In this document: in pieces, positions 43,557 through 52,706 of the stretch
Numbering within the stretch: the first letter of the stretch is position 1
How the letters are laid out: every line of letters starts with the position of its first letter
Source of the DNA: Flavobacterium noncentrifugens
GTDB taxonomy: Bacteria > Bacteroidota > Bacteroidia > Flavobacteriales > Flavobacteriaceae
Reading direction: 5' to 3'
Assembly (NCBI RefSeq): GCF_900100375.1
Contig: NZ_FNEZ01000002.1
Span: forward strand, 496,001 to 560,000
Length of the DNA stretch: 64,000 bases
The notes under the pieces: generated by a model
What the model was told of the DNA's origin: nothing
The model's input: only the letters and a program-made list of their open reading frames with translations
Database searches by the model: none
Translations under genes and position numbers: made by a program

Positions 43557-44156
43557 ATGGCAAGCAAAGACAGGATTTTAAGACAGAAAGAAGAAACCAG
43601 AAAAAATATTCTGGATGCTGCCTGTGCCATTGTCAAAGAAGAAGGCTGGCAAGGCCTGAGCATGAGAAAAATTGCTGATAAAATCGAATATACGGCGCCA
43701 ATCATTTATGAATACTTTGCCAACAAAGAAGCCATTATCCAGGAAATGACAAAAATTGGTTTTCTGACTTTAACCAAAGAACTCGAAAAAGCAAAAGCGC
43801 AATTTAACGATCCAGCTGAACAATTAGAAGCCATGTGGATGGCATATTGGACTTTTGCATTTCAGGATAAAGAAATGTACCAGGTAATGTTCGGGGTAGA
43901 AATGACCTGTTGTACGCAAAAATGCAACGAAGCAGAAGGGCCTTTTAAATTGTTTATATCTGTAATTTCAGAAATTATGGCAGAAAGCAACCCGACAGAA
44001 GAGATCGTAAAGCAAAAATATTTTACTTTTTTTTCGGTCATTCATGGATTAATTTCGATTAATATTATCAACAACGGACTTTCGGCAAGTATCAACAACC
44101 AGATTCTTAAAGACGCCATCGGAGGCATTATCCGCTCGATACAGGTTCCAGTTTAG
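43557..44156 (+). CDS. TetR family transcriptional regulator
   Basis: A 199-residue repressor. The N-terminal TetR helix-turn-helix (about 15-60, GLSMRKIADKIEYTAPIIYEYF) is followed by a helical ligand domain. A cysteine cluster MTCCTQKCNEAEG (about 120-132) lies in the ligand domain and could sense a metal or thiol. It controls the pump operon that follows, to judge from the shared operators at 43522, 44206 and 44296. It is likely also self-regulated. Confidence 0.9.
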   Translation: MASKDRILRQKEETRKNILDAACAIVKEEGWQGLSMRKIADKIEYTAPIIYEYFANKEAIIQEMTKIGFLTLTKELEKAKAQFNDPAEQLEAMWMAYWTFAFQDKEMYQVMFGVEMTCCTQKCNEAEGPFKLFISVISEIMAESNPTEEIVKQKYFTFFSVIHGLISINIINNGLSASINNQILKDAIGGIIRSIQVPV

Positions 44157-44205
44157 ATCATACAAGTTTTATATGAGGCGTAAGCCTTTTTTTTAAAACA
44201 ATTCA

Positions 44206-44220
44206 CTTAACGCTGTTAAG
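44206..44220. promoter_or_regulatory. TetR operator 2, CTTAACGCTGTTAAG
   Basis: A perfect palindrome of two 6-base arms around GCT, in the gap between the TetR gene and the pump operon. Confidence 0.7.
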
Positions 44221-44295
44221 TAGTTTAATATCAATAATTATCTAAAAATCAATATTTCTTAAGACAAGTTTTAATAGCGATTTTTCGCGAAATTA

Positions 44296-44310
44296 CTTAA
44301 CAATGTTAGA
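44296..44310. promoter_or_regulatory. TetR operator 3, CTTAACAATGTTAGA
   Basis: The same arms around AAT with one imperfect end. Its centre lies 90 bases from operator 2 and about 77 bases before the adaptor start at 44380. Confidence 0.6.
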
Positions 44311-44379
44311 AAAAATAACACGATTAAATAACAATCATTTAAACCAGCAATAATGTCAAATATTTTTAAATCCAATTCC

Positions 44380-45513
44380 ATGAAGAGATTAATTCTCCTG
44401 AGTTTCCTTCTGATCACGTTGTATTCGTGCTCAAATCCACAAAATGCGCCAATGGCTGCTGCAGCACCGCAATTGCCAGTACTTACGATCTCTGGCGGTA
44501 CCGTTGCTACTGATGCATCCTATCCGGTTTCGATCCAGGGAACTGTTGATATTGAAATCCGTCCGCAAGTCAACGGGAATCTCGAAAAGATTTATGTCGA
44601 TGAAGGTGCGTATGTCAGCAAAGGCACACCGCTTTTCAAGATCAATGAAAATCCGTACCGCGAGCAGCTCAATAATGCACTCGCAAGCCAGCATTCGGCC
44701 GAAGCAGTGCTCATTAACGCTCAACTAGAAATTGACAAACTTACGCCGCTAGTGCAAAATAAAGTGGTTTCCGATTTCCAGTTGAAGTCGGCAAAAGCAG
44801 CATATAAAGTGGCTGCAGCCAATCTTGATCAGGCGAAAGCCATGGCAGCGTCAGCAAAAATCAACGTCGGATATACTTTGATCACTGCGCCTGTCAGCGG
44901 ATATATCGGCCGTCTGCCAAAAAAACAAGGAAGCCTCATCAGCGCAACCGATCCTGAAGCTTTGACCACTTTATCCGACGTACATGAAGTATATACGTAT
45001 TTTTCTTTAAGTGAAACCGATTTTATCAACTTCAAAAATCAATACGCAGGAAACAGCATCAACGACAAGATCAAAAACCTGCCGCCGGTTTCCCTTGAAC
45101 TCGCCGACAACAACATTTACACCCAAAAAGGCCGCATTGATATGGTCGACGGCCAATTCGACAAAAATACCGGAGCGATCACATTGCGCGCCACGTTTCC
45201 AAATGCAAAAGGATTGTTGCGTTCCGGAAATACAGGCCGCATCAAATTGAGCTTATCACACGCAAATGCTGTTGTCGTACCACAGGAAGCCACTGTAGAA
45301 ATCCAGGATAAGATTTTCGTATTCACAGTCGGTAAAGACAACAAAGTGACCAAACAACCCATCATTATTTCAGGAAAAAGTGGTACAGATTATCTCGTTC
45401 AGGACGGATTAAAAACCGGCGACCGCATCGTATTCAAAGGTTTCGAAAACCTACAGGAAGGTACAGTGATCGTTCCTGAAAAAGAAAGCCCGAAAGCCCT
45501 GGCTAAAAATTAA
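44380..45513 (+). CDS. RND efflux periplasmic adaptor (lipoprotein)
   Basis: A 377-residue membrane-fusion protein. The signal peptide (MKRLILLSFLLITLYSC) gives a lipidated Cys17. The hybrid lipoyl, alpha-hairpin (about 100-165) and beta-barrel domains follow, with VRPQVNG-like IRPQVNGNLEKIYV and APVSGYIGRLPKK. An ATG 9 codons upstream (44353) could be the start, but the signal peptide begins cleanly at 44380. First gene of the adaptor-pump-channel operon under TetR control. Confidence 0.92.
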   Translation: MKRLILLSFLLITLYSCSNPQNAPMAAAAPQLPVLTISGGTVATDASYPVSIQGTVDIEIRPQVNGNLEKIYVDEGAYVSKGTPLFKINENPYREQLNNALASQHSAEAVLINAQLEIDKLTPLVQNKVVSDFQLKSAKAAYKVAAANLDQAKAMAASAKINVGYTLITAPVSGYIGRLPKKQGSLISATDPEALTTLSDVHEVYTYFSLSETDFINFKNQYAGNSINDKIKNLPPVSLELADNNIYTQKGRIDMVDGQFDKNTGAITLRATFPNAKGLLRSGNTGRIKLSLSHANAVVVPQEATVEIQDKIFVFTVGKDNKVTKQPIIISGKSGTDYLVQDGLKTGDRIVFKGFENLQEGTVIVPEKESPKALAKN

Positions 45514-45536
45514 TTCAGAATTTAAGATACAAAGAA

Positions 45537-48500
45537 ATGTTTAAAAAATTTATTGACCGGCCGGTTCTGGCCACGGTAATCTCGATTTTACTGGTCATCG
45601 TCGGAATCCTCGGATTGTACAAATTGCCTTTGCAGATGTTTCCCGATATTGCACCGCCAGCCGTTCAGGTCATGGCGATGTATCCGGGCGCAAATGCCGA
45701 AACCGTGCTGCGTTCTGTCGCGCCTTCACTCGAAGAATCGATCAACGGAGTCGAAAATATGAGCTACATGAGCTCGACTGCAAGTAATGATGGTTCACTC
45801 GTAATCACTGTTTATTTCAAACTAGGAACAGATCCGGACCAAGCTGCCGTAAACGTCCAAAACCGCGTTTCTCAAGCAACCAGCCAGTTGCCTGCCGAAG
45901 TTGTTCAGGCCGGAATCACAACAGCCAAACAACAAAATAGTTTATTGATGGTTGTCGATATGTATTCAGAAGATGAAAAAGCATACGACCAGACTTTTCT
46001 CGCCAATTATGCCCAGATCAACATCATCCCCGAAATCAAAAGGATTCAGGGTGTTGGACAATCATTAATTTTCGGTGGAAATAAAGATTATTCGATGCGC
46101 GTCTGGCTCAATCCGTCGCAAATGGCTTCCTACAATCTGACACCGAAAGAAGTCATGGCCGCGATCCAGGATAAAAATCTTGAAGCAGCTCCGGGAAAAT
46201 TCGGGGAAAGCAGCCAGGAATCTTTCGAATATGTGATCAAATATAAAGGGAAACTGAACAAGCCTTCAGAATATGAGAATATCGTGATCCGTTCTAACAA
46301 TGACGGTTCGGTTCTACGCCTGAAAGATGTCGCTAAAATTGAATTCGGTGCTTATACTTATGGAAATTACACGCGTACAAACGGCAAGCCCGGAGTCAAC
46401 ATTGCCACGATGCAGTTGGCAGGTTCGAATGCAAATGAAATCCAGATCGCTGTTGCAAAACTAATGGCAAAAGCCTCAAAAGATTTCCCTAAAGGCGTAA
46501 AATACCTGATCCTTTACAATACGAAAGATTCGCTCGACCAATCGATTGAACAAGTCGTTTCGACCTTAATCGAAGCATTTATCCTGGTTTTTATCGTCGT
46601 ATTTTTATTCTTGCAGGATTTCCGTTCGACTTTAATTCCGGCCATCGCAGTTCCAGTGGCGATTTTAGGAACGTTCTTTTTTATGTCCTTGTTCGGATTT
46701 TCGATCAATCTTTTAACATTATTTGCACTCGTACTTGCGATCGGAATTGTCGTAGATGATGCGATTGTCGTCGTTGAGGCCGTGCATTCCAAGATGGAAC
46801 ACCGCGGGCTTTCGCCAAAAGCGGCCACAACATCTGCCATGAGCGAGATCACCGGAGCCATTATTTCGATTACATTGGTCATGGCAGCGGTATTTTTACC
46901 GGTCGGATTTATGGACGGATCGACTGGTGTTTTCTACAGACAATTTGCTTTCACACTGGCGATTGCAATCGTAATTTCGGCAGTGAATGCATTGACATTG
47001 AGTCCGGCGCTTGCTGCATTATTCCTCAAGGAAAACCATACCCATCCTTTGGCTGAAGCCGAAAAACAGACTTTCAAACAAAAATTCTTCGTCGGCTTCA
47101 ACAAAGGTTTTGATAAAATGACAAACCAATATATGGGAAGTTTGCGTTTCCTCGTACGCCACAAATGGGTTGGCCTGAGCGGATTGGCAGTCGTTGTTGT
47201 TGCTACCATTTATATGGTAAAAACCACGCCGACAGGATTTATTCCGTCTGAAGACCAGGGGTTTATCGCAATTTCCTTATCAATGCCAGCTGGTGCTTCA
47301 TTGCAAAGAACAACACAAGTGATTAAAGAAGCAGAAACGGCGTTGTCCGGAATGGAATCTAAAAAAACGTTGATGGGATTATCCGGATTTAACCTGCTTA
47401 CCCAATCGTCAAGTCCGTCATCCGGAGTGACATTCATCTTATTGAAACCTGCAAAAGAACGCGGAAAGATCAAAGACATCAATGCCATTATGGATGAGGT
47501 TCGCGGAAAACTATCGGCAATCAAAGGCGCTAATTTCTTCGTATTTACGTTCCCGACCGTTCCCGGATTCAGCAACGTCGACGGGCTCGACATCGTGCTT
47601 CAGGACAAAACCGGTGGAAACCTCGGCAAGTTTAGTGAAGTTGGAAATAAATTCATCGGAGAATTGATGAAACGTCCCGAAATTGCATTTGCGTTCACAC
47701 CTTTCAAAGCCGATTATCCACAATATGATATGGAAGTCGACGATGTCAAAGCCGAACAATTGAGCGTCAATGTTAAAGATGTTTTGCAAACGATGCAAGC
47801 ATACTTCGGCAGCGCGCAGGCTTCGGATTTTAACCGTTTCGGGAAATATTACCGTGTTATGGTTCAGGCAGAGCAATCTTCAAGAACGAATGCCGCTTCC
47901 ATGGACGGGATTTTCGTCAAAAACCGCCTTGGCGAAATGGTTCCGATCAATACATTGGTTAAACTCAAACGCGTTTACGGTCCGGAAACCGCATCGAGAT
48001 ATAACTTATTTAATTCGATGAGCGTTACGGCAATGGCAAAACCAGGCTACAGTTCTGGAGATGCGATCCGAGCAGTGGAAGAAGTCGCAGCGCAACATTT
48101 GCCATCAGGATTTGCGTATGAATTCTCAGGAATGACCAGGGAAGAATTGTCGTCTGGTGGACAATCGACGGTGATTTTCATCCTTTCATTACTGTTCATT
48201 TACTTCTTATTATCGGCACAATACGAAAGTTACATTCTTCCATGGGCGGTCATTTTATCAATTCCAACTGGAGTTTTCGGGGTATTTCTTGCCATCGGCC
48301 TGACCGGAATTGAAAACAACATTTACGTTCAGGTTGCCCTGATCATGCTCATCGGATTGCTCGCGAAAAATGCGATCCTGATTGTAGAATACGCTTCTCA
48401 GCGACGACGCGCCGGAAAAACAATTCTCGCTGCCGCAATGGAAGCTGCAAAACTGCGATTGCGCCCAATTATCATGACTTCACTCGCATTTATTGTTGGG

Positions 48501-48698
48501 CTTGTGCCAATGATGAACGCCAAAGGACCATCGGCTATGGGAAACCATTCGATCAGTATTGGCGCGGCAGGCGGAATGGTTTCTGGTGTCATCCTCGGAT
48601 TGTTTATCATTCCGGTGTTGTTCATCATCTTCCAGTTCCTGCATGAAAAAGTGAGCAGGAAATCACTCGAGGTCATTCCTGAAAAAATCGCAGCTTAA
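45537..48698 (+). CDS. RND multidrug efflux pump permease, HAE1 (AcrB/MexB) type
   Basis: A 1053-residue inner-membrane RND pump with twelve membrane segments. The N-terminus MFKKFIDRPVLATVISILLV and the proton relay GIVVDDAIVVVEAV are typical of the AcrB/MexB branch. It is longer and closer to AcrB than the pump at 13344. It begins 23 bases after the adaptor gene. Substrates are probably drugs or detergents. Confidence 0.95.
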   Translation: MFKKFIDRPVLATVISILLVIVGILGLYKLPLQMFPDIAPPAVQVMAMYPGANAETVLRSVAPSLEESINGVENMSYMSSTASNDGSLVITVYFKLGTDPDQAAVNVQNRVSQATSQLPAEVVQAGITTAKQQNSLLMVVDMYSEDEKAYDQTFLANYAQINIIPEIKRIQGVGQSLIFGGNKDYSMRVWLNPSQMASYNLTPKEVMAAIQDKNLEAAPGKFGESSQESFEYVIKYKGKLNKPSEYENIVIRSNNDGSVLRLKDVAKIEFGAYTYGNYTRTNGKPGVNIATMQLAGSNANEIQIAVAKLMAKASKDFPKGVKYLILYNTKDSLDQSIEQVVSTLIEAFILVFIVVFLFLQDFRSTLIPAIAVPVAILGTFFFMSLFGFSINLLTLFALVLAIGIVVDDAIVVVEAVHSKMEHRGLSPKAATTSAMSEITGAIISITLVMAAVFLPVGFMDGSTGVFYRQFAFTLAIAIVISAVNALTLSPALAALFLKENHTHPLAEAEKQTFKQKFFVGFNKGFDKMTNQYMGSLRFLVRHKWVGLSGLAVVVVATIYMVKTTPTGFIPSEDQGFIAISLSMPAGASLQRTTQVIKEAETALSGMESKKTLMGLSGFNLLTQSSSPSSGVTFILLKPAKERGKIKDINAIMDEVRGKLSAIKGANFFVFTFPTVPGFSNVDGLDIVLQDKTGGNLGKFSEVGNKFIGELMKRPEIAFAFTPFKADYPQYDMEVDDVKAEQLSVNVKDVLQTMQAYFGSAQASDFNRFGKYYRVMVQAEQSSRTNAASMDGIFVKNRLGEMVPINTLVKLKRVYGPETASRYNLFNSMSVTAMAKPGYSSGDAIRAVEEVAAQHLPSGFAYEFSGMTREELSSGGQSTVIFILSLLFIYFLLSAQYESYILPWAVILSIPTGVFGVFLAIGLTGIENNIYVQVALIMLIGLLAKNAILIVEYASQRRRAGKTILAAAMEAAKLRLRPIIMTSLAFIVGLVPMMNAKGPSAMGNHSISIGAAGGMVSGVILGLFIIPVLFIIFQFLHEKVSRKSLEVIPEKIAA

Positions 48699-48711
48699 TT
48701 TAAAATTCAAA

Positions 48712-50124
48712 ATGAAAACACTACATAAATTTATCGCTTTAATGGTTTTGCTGGCATTTTTTGCAGCCTGTAAAGTTTCAAAAGATATCGAAGCGCCAAA
48801 AGATGCGGTTCCTGTTGGGTTCAGAAATGTTTCTGCAACAGATACCACCAGCATCGGTGATCTTGAATGGAAGAAATTCTTTACCGAAGAAACCTTGGTA
48901 CAACTGATTGACAGTGCAGTTACCAGAAACAATAATCTGCAAATTGCACAAAAAAATATCGAAGCAGCGCAGTGGCAATTAAGACAATCCAAATGGAATA
49001 ATGTACCGCAACTGAATTTACAGGTTGCCGCGTCGTCAAGCAATCCATCAGACAACAGCTTTAACGGACAAAACTTAGCGGCACTTTCAGGCCAGAAACA
49101 CATTGACGATTACAATGCTGCGTTATCGCTTTCATGGGAAGCTGACATCTGGGGAAAAATCCGAAGCCGGAAAAAAGAAGCTTTGGCAGAATATTTACAA
49201 ACTGAAGAGGCTAAAAAAGTGCTGCAAACCGCCATCGTTTCGTCCGTGTCAAACGGTTATTACAACTTATTAATGTTGGATGCACAACTCGGAATCGCCA
49301 AACGAAACCTGACATTGAACGACAGTACATTATTTGTCATTAAACTCCAGTTTGATTCGGGGCAAGTGACATCATTGGCAACACAACAAGCTGAAGCACA
49401 ACGTTCGGTCGCAGCACAACTGGTTCCGCAAATCGAACAGGAAATCACGATCCAGGAAAATGCACTGAGCATACTCGCCGGAAATTTTCCCGGATCAAAA
49501 AAACGTGCGGCAACAATCAATTCGATGGCTTTGCACGAAGACGCAGTTGCCGGAATTCCGTCGTCATTGATCGCAAGAAGGCCCGATGTGCAAAGTGCAG
49601 AACTTGGTTTAAAAGCCGCAAATGCACGAACCGGAATTGCAAAAGCATCGTTGTATCCGGCGTTGAACATCACGGCTGCTGGCGGACTCAATTCGTTCGA
49701 GATCAGCAATTGGTTCACGATGCCGGCTTCGCTTTTTGGAACCGTTGCCGGAAGTCTGACACAACCATTATTGAATAGCAGGAAACTGAAATCGCAGTAT
49801 GAAATCTCAAAGATCGAACGCGAGAAAGCGGTGATCAATTTCAGGCAATCGGTTTTGGTTGCGGTGGGCGAAGTTTCGAATGCCTTGGTAAGCACCGAAA
49901 AACTCAAAGAACAGCAAACGATTGTAAACACTCGCGTTTCAATCTTAAAAACCGCAGTCAAAAATGCCGATATGTTGTTTAAAAACGGCATGGCCAATTA
50001 CCTTGAAGTCATTACAGCACAGGGAAATTTGCTGCAAAGCGAACTCGAATTGGCTTACATTAAAAAGGCCAGGCTTGACGCCGACGTAGAATTGTACCGC
50101 GCTTTGGGCGGCGGCTGGAAATAA
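48712..50124 (+). CDS. NodT family outer-membrane efflux lipoprotein
   Basis: A 470-residue TolC-like outer-membrane channel of the NodT/OprM branch. The signal peptide ends FFAACKV, so Cys20 is lipidated. Two OEP domains are visible, with the family motif SWEADIWGKIRSRKKEA (about 143) and SSLIARRPDVQSAE (about 282). It starts 13 bases after the pump gene and completes the tripartite pump. Confidence 0.93.
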   Translation: MKTLHKFIALMVLLAFFAACKVSKDIEAPKDAVPVGFRNVSATDTTSIGDLEWKKFFTEETLVQLIDSAVTRNNNLQIAQKNIEAAQWQLRQSKWNNVPQLNLQVAASSSNPSDNSFNGQNLAALSGQKHIDDYNAALSLSWEADIWGKIRSRKKEALAEYLQTEEAKKVLQTAIVSSVSNGYYNLLMLDAQLGIAKRNLTLNDSTLFVIKLQFDSGQVTSLATQQAEAQRSVAAQLVPQIEQEITIQENALSILAGNFPGSKKRAATINSMALHEDAVAGIPSSLIARRPDVQSAELGLKAANARTGIAKASLYPALNITAAGGLNSFEISNWFTMPASLFGTVAGSLTQPLLNSRKLKSQYEISKIEREKAVINFRQSVLVAVGEVSNALVSTEKLKEQQTIVNTRVSILKTAVKNADMLFKNGMANYLEVITAQGNLLQSELELAYIKKARLDADVELYRALGGGWK

Positions 50125-50143
50125 GAATTTCAACTAAAATGAA

Positions 50144-50175
50144 AAAGGCAAACTGTAATGGTTTGCCTTTTTTTA
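50144..50175. terminator. Terminator of the pump operon
   Basis: AAAGGCAAAC and GTTTGCCTTT form a long stem with a seven-base loop, followed by T on the plus strand and A on the other side. It lies between the pump operon and the convergent tag gene. Confidence 0.88.
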
Positions 50176-50194
50176 TGGGTTTTTATTTTGCTTG

Positions 50195-50743
50195 CTAAAC
50201 AGTTTGCCACATCGGTTTTGTTTTCAATATTTCCGTGTGGATTTTACAATTGGAATCGTGTGCTCCGGGCAAATATCCGATGCTCATTAAAAATTCGTTG
50301 ACGATTTCGCCGCCCGTGAATTTGAAGGTTTTCTTAAATAATTTTACCCATTCTTCTTTTGTTTTCGGATGCTGGCTTTCGAGCCATTTTTCGAATGAGC
50401 CTAATTCCTTTTGCATCGCGAGAATGGTTTTTGCGTTTTCGATCGCAGCGTTAATTTTGAGGCGATTTCGGATAATTCCGGCATCATTCATCAATCTTTC
50501 ACGTTCGGTTTCAGTATAAGCTGCAACTTTTTTGATGTCGAAATTGCTGTACGCTTTGCGGAAGAATTCTTCTTTTTTCAAGATCGTTTCCCAGCTCAAT
50601 CCGGCCTGGTTGATTTCGAGTACGAGTCGGCAGAACAGTTCATTATCATCGTGGATCGGGAAACCGTAAAGCTTGTCGTGATAAGCCTTGTGCAATGATT
50701 TTCTGGGTTCTGGCATGTTTTCAATGGCGGTGCAGTAAGACAT
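50195..50743 (-). CDS. tag: DNA-3-methyladenine glycosylase I
   Basis: A 182-residue Tag glycosylase, which cuts 3-methyladenine from alkylated DNA. The zinc-binding ends are present (Cys4 in MSYC and HDSNCKIH near the C-terminus). The conserved parts YHDKLYGFP and INQAGLSWETILKK include the catalytic glutamate region. It starts 5 bases after the AraC stop, so it is co-transcribed with the AraC and perhaps the SDR gene. Confidence 0.9.
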   Translation of the reverse strand: MSYCTAIENMPEPRKSLHKAYHDKLYGFPIHDDNELFCRLVLEINQAGLSWETILKKEEFFRKAYSNFDIKKVAAYTETERERLMNDAGIIRNRLKINAAIENAKTILAMQKELGSFEKWLESQHPKTKEEWVKLFKKTFKFTGGEIVNEFLMSIGYLPGAHDSNCKIHTEILKTKPMWQTV

Positions 50744-50748
50744 ATATT

Positions 50749-51666
50749 TTAATTAAAGGATTGTTTGAATTCGACAGGAGTCAGGCTGGTTTTTCGTTTA
50801 AAGATCTTACTGAAGGACTGCGGATGCTCAAACCCGAGTTGGTATGCAATTTCTGAAACCGATAAATTCCCGGTGCTTAAATAGTCTTTGGCTTTTTCAA
50901 TGACTTTGCTGTGAATGTGCTGCTGGGCATTTTGTCCGGTCAACGAACGCAGCATGTCGCTCAAATATCTCGGGGAAACGCGCAATTCGTCAGACAAATA
51001 CTGCACCGTCGGCAATCCGGAAGTCAAAGGTTTTTCATCCGCAAAATAATCCAAAAGCACTTGTTCAAGATTTGAAAGCAGGTCGTGGTTTCCTATTTTA
51101 CGCGTGATAAACTGCCGGTTGTAAAAACGGTCGCTGTATTTTAAAAGCAACTCGATTTGTGAAGCGATCAGGTCCTGGCTAAAATGATCGATCGATGCCG
51201 AAAGTTCCCTGATGATATTTTCAAAAATTCCAACAATGATCGTTTTTTCAGATTCAGACAAATGCAAAGCTTCGTTCGCTGAATACGAGAAAAACCCAAA
51301 ATTCTTGATGCTTTTTCCAAGCGCATAGCTTCGGATAAAATCAGGATGAAAAAGCAAGGTGTAACCTGAATAATCTTTCTCGTCTTCGCTTGCAGCAATG
51401 ATTTGATTTGGCGAAATAAACGACAATCCGCCTTCATCAAAATCATAATGATGCTGTCCGTATTTAATTTTTCCGTGCAGGTTGATCTTGTATGAAATCT
51501 TATAAAAATCCAGGATCAACGATGTTGGCAATGCTGAAGGCGCAACCGAAATATCTCCATAATTCACAAGGCTTACCAAAGGATGAAATGGTTTCGGCAA
51601 GCCCAAAGCGCGGTGCAGTTCCGAAATGGAATGGAACGTTGACGGCAGTTTTGCTGAATTTTTCAT
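50749..51666 (-). CDS. AraC family transcriptional regulator
   Basis: A 305-residue regulator with a cupin-like N-terminal sensor part (about 20-190) and a C-terminal AraC double helix-turn-helix (about 205-305, SPRYLSDMLRSLTGQNAQQ and LGFEHPQSFSKIFKRKT). I choose ATG 51666 (MKNSAKLPSTFH). It lies 27 bases after the SDR gene on the same strand, so it may control that gene. The ligand is unknown. Confidence 0.87.
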   Translation of the reverse strand: MKNSAKLPSTFHSISELHRALGLPKPFHPLVSLVNYGDISVAPSALPTSLILDFYKISYKINLHGKIKYGQHHYDFDEGGLSFISPNQIIAASEDEKDYSGYTLLFHPDFIRSYALGKSIKNFGFFSYSANEALHLSESEKTIIVGIFENIIRELSASIDHFSQDLIASQIELLLKYSDRFYNRQFITRKIGNHDLLSNLEQVLLDYFADEKPLTSGLPTVQYLSDELRVSPRYLSDMLRSLTGQNAQQHIHSKVIEKAKDYLSTGNLSVSEIAYQLGFEHPQSFSKIFKRKTSLTPVEFKQSFN

Positions 51667-51693
51667 AAGCTGTAAATTTAGCAATATCTGTAG

Positions 51694-52500
51694 TTACGCC
51701 CGCTTATTTAATAAGTTATTTAAGTGGATTCGGAAATTTTCTGAACCCATTTCAATGCGCTGCGCCGCGATTCTTTTGGCATCATTTCCGGCAAGGTAAC
51801 GCAATTGGTCTTTTCCGTCGGTTGCAGCTTCGAAAACGACTTCAGCAATGTTTTCAGCTTCGGTAAAATCCATCAAAGTTCCATCTGAAAACAATTCGGA
51901 CAAGCGTTTGTTCAATACGTCATATTCACTTCCCATGGAAACCTGCATCACATTCATGAAATTGCTTTTGATTCCGCCCGGTGCAACGGTTTTGATGCCA
52001 ATATTGAACTGTGCAAGATCATAATAAATGCTTTCGCTCCAGCCTTCTAACGCCCATTTTGTTGCATTGTACACGCTTGAAAGCGGATTTGAAGAAAAGC
52101 CGCAAACCGAAGTCGTTGTTATGAAAAGTCCTTTTTTCTGTTTTTTAAAATACGGAATGAATGCTTTGGTGACGCGCAGTACGCCTGTGAAATTCGTAGC
52201 GATCTGATCGGTGATTTGTACGTCTGAATAAGATTCCAATGCACCGATCAATCCGTAACCGGCATTGTTAAAAACAACATCTATATCATGAAGTGCCATC
52301 GCTTTTAAAACGGTTTCTTCTATTTGTTTCGGATTGGTAATATCCAATGGTAGTAAAGTGACGTTTTTGAATTCGGATAATTCGGTTTCCTTTTCCGGAT
52401 TTCGCATCGTCGCAATGACATGCCAGCCTTTTGAAAGAAATAATTTCGCCGTGCTTTTTCCCAAACCTGATGATGCGCCTGTAATAAAAATAGTTTTCAT
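51694..52500 (-). CDS. Short-chain dehydrogenase/reductase (SDR)
   Basis: A 268-residue classical SDR oxidoreductase using NAD(P)H. The cofactor motif TGASSGLG (about 7-14), the NNAGYG motif, the catalytic serine region TTSVCG and the YNATK pair are all present. I start at ATG 52500 (MKTIFITGAS); the longer frame has an unlikely N-terminus. The substrate is unknown. It is upstream of an AraC gene in the same direction, a common pairing. Confidence 0.9.
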   Translation of the reverse strand: MKTIFITGASSGLGKSTAKLFLSKGWHVIATMRNPEKETELSEFKNVTLLPLDITNPKQIEETVLKAMALHDIDVVFNNAGYGLIGALESYSDVQITDQIATNFTGVLRVTKAFIPYFKKQKKGLFITTTSVCGFSSNPLSSVYNATKWALEGWSESIYYDLAQFNIGIKTVAPGGIKSNFMNVMQVSMGSEYDVLNKRLSELFSDGTLMDFTEAENIAEVVFEAATDGKDQLRYLAGNDAKRIAAQRIEMGSENFRIHLNNLLNKRA

Positions 52501-52651
52501 ATAAATAGTGTTAAATTTTACAAGGCAAAATTCCGTCAATAACCTATTTAAGGGAAAGCCAAAACGGCAAATGTTGAAGCCAAAACGCCCCATTTGAAGA
52601 TTTTCATCAGATGTTTATGAAGCTTGATTTTATTCGATAGGGAATTTGTAA

Positions 52652-52659
52652 TATATTTG
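52652..52659 (+). promoter_or_regulatory. -7 promoter element TATATTTG for ettA
   Basis: A TAnnTTTG match 47 bases before the ettA start, in the divergent gap with the SDR gene. Confidence 0.5.
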
Positions 52660-52706
52660 TCACAATCAAGAAAAATTTCACCAAAACAACCAAATTTTAA
52701 AAATAT

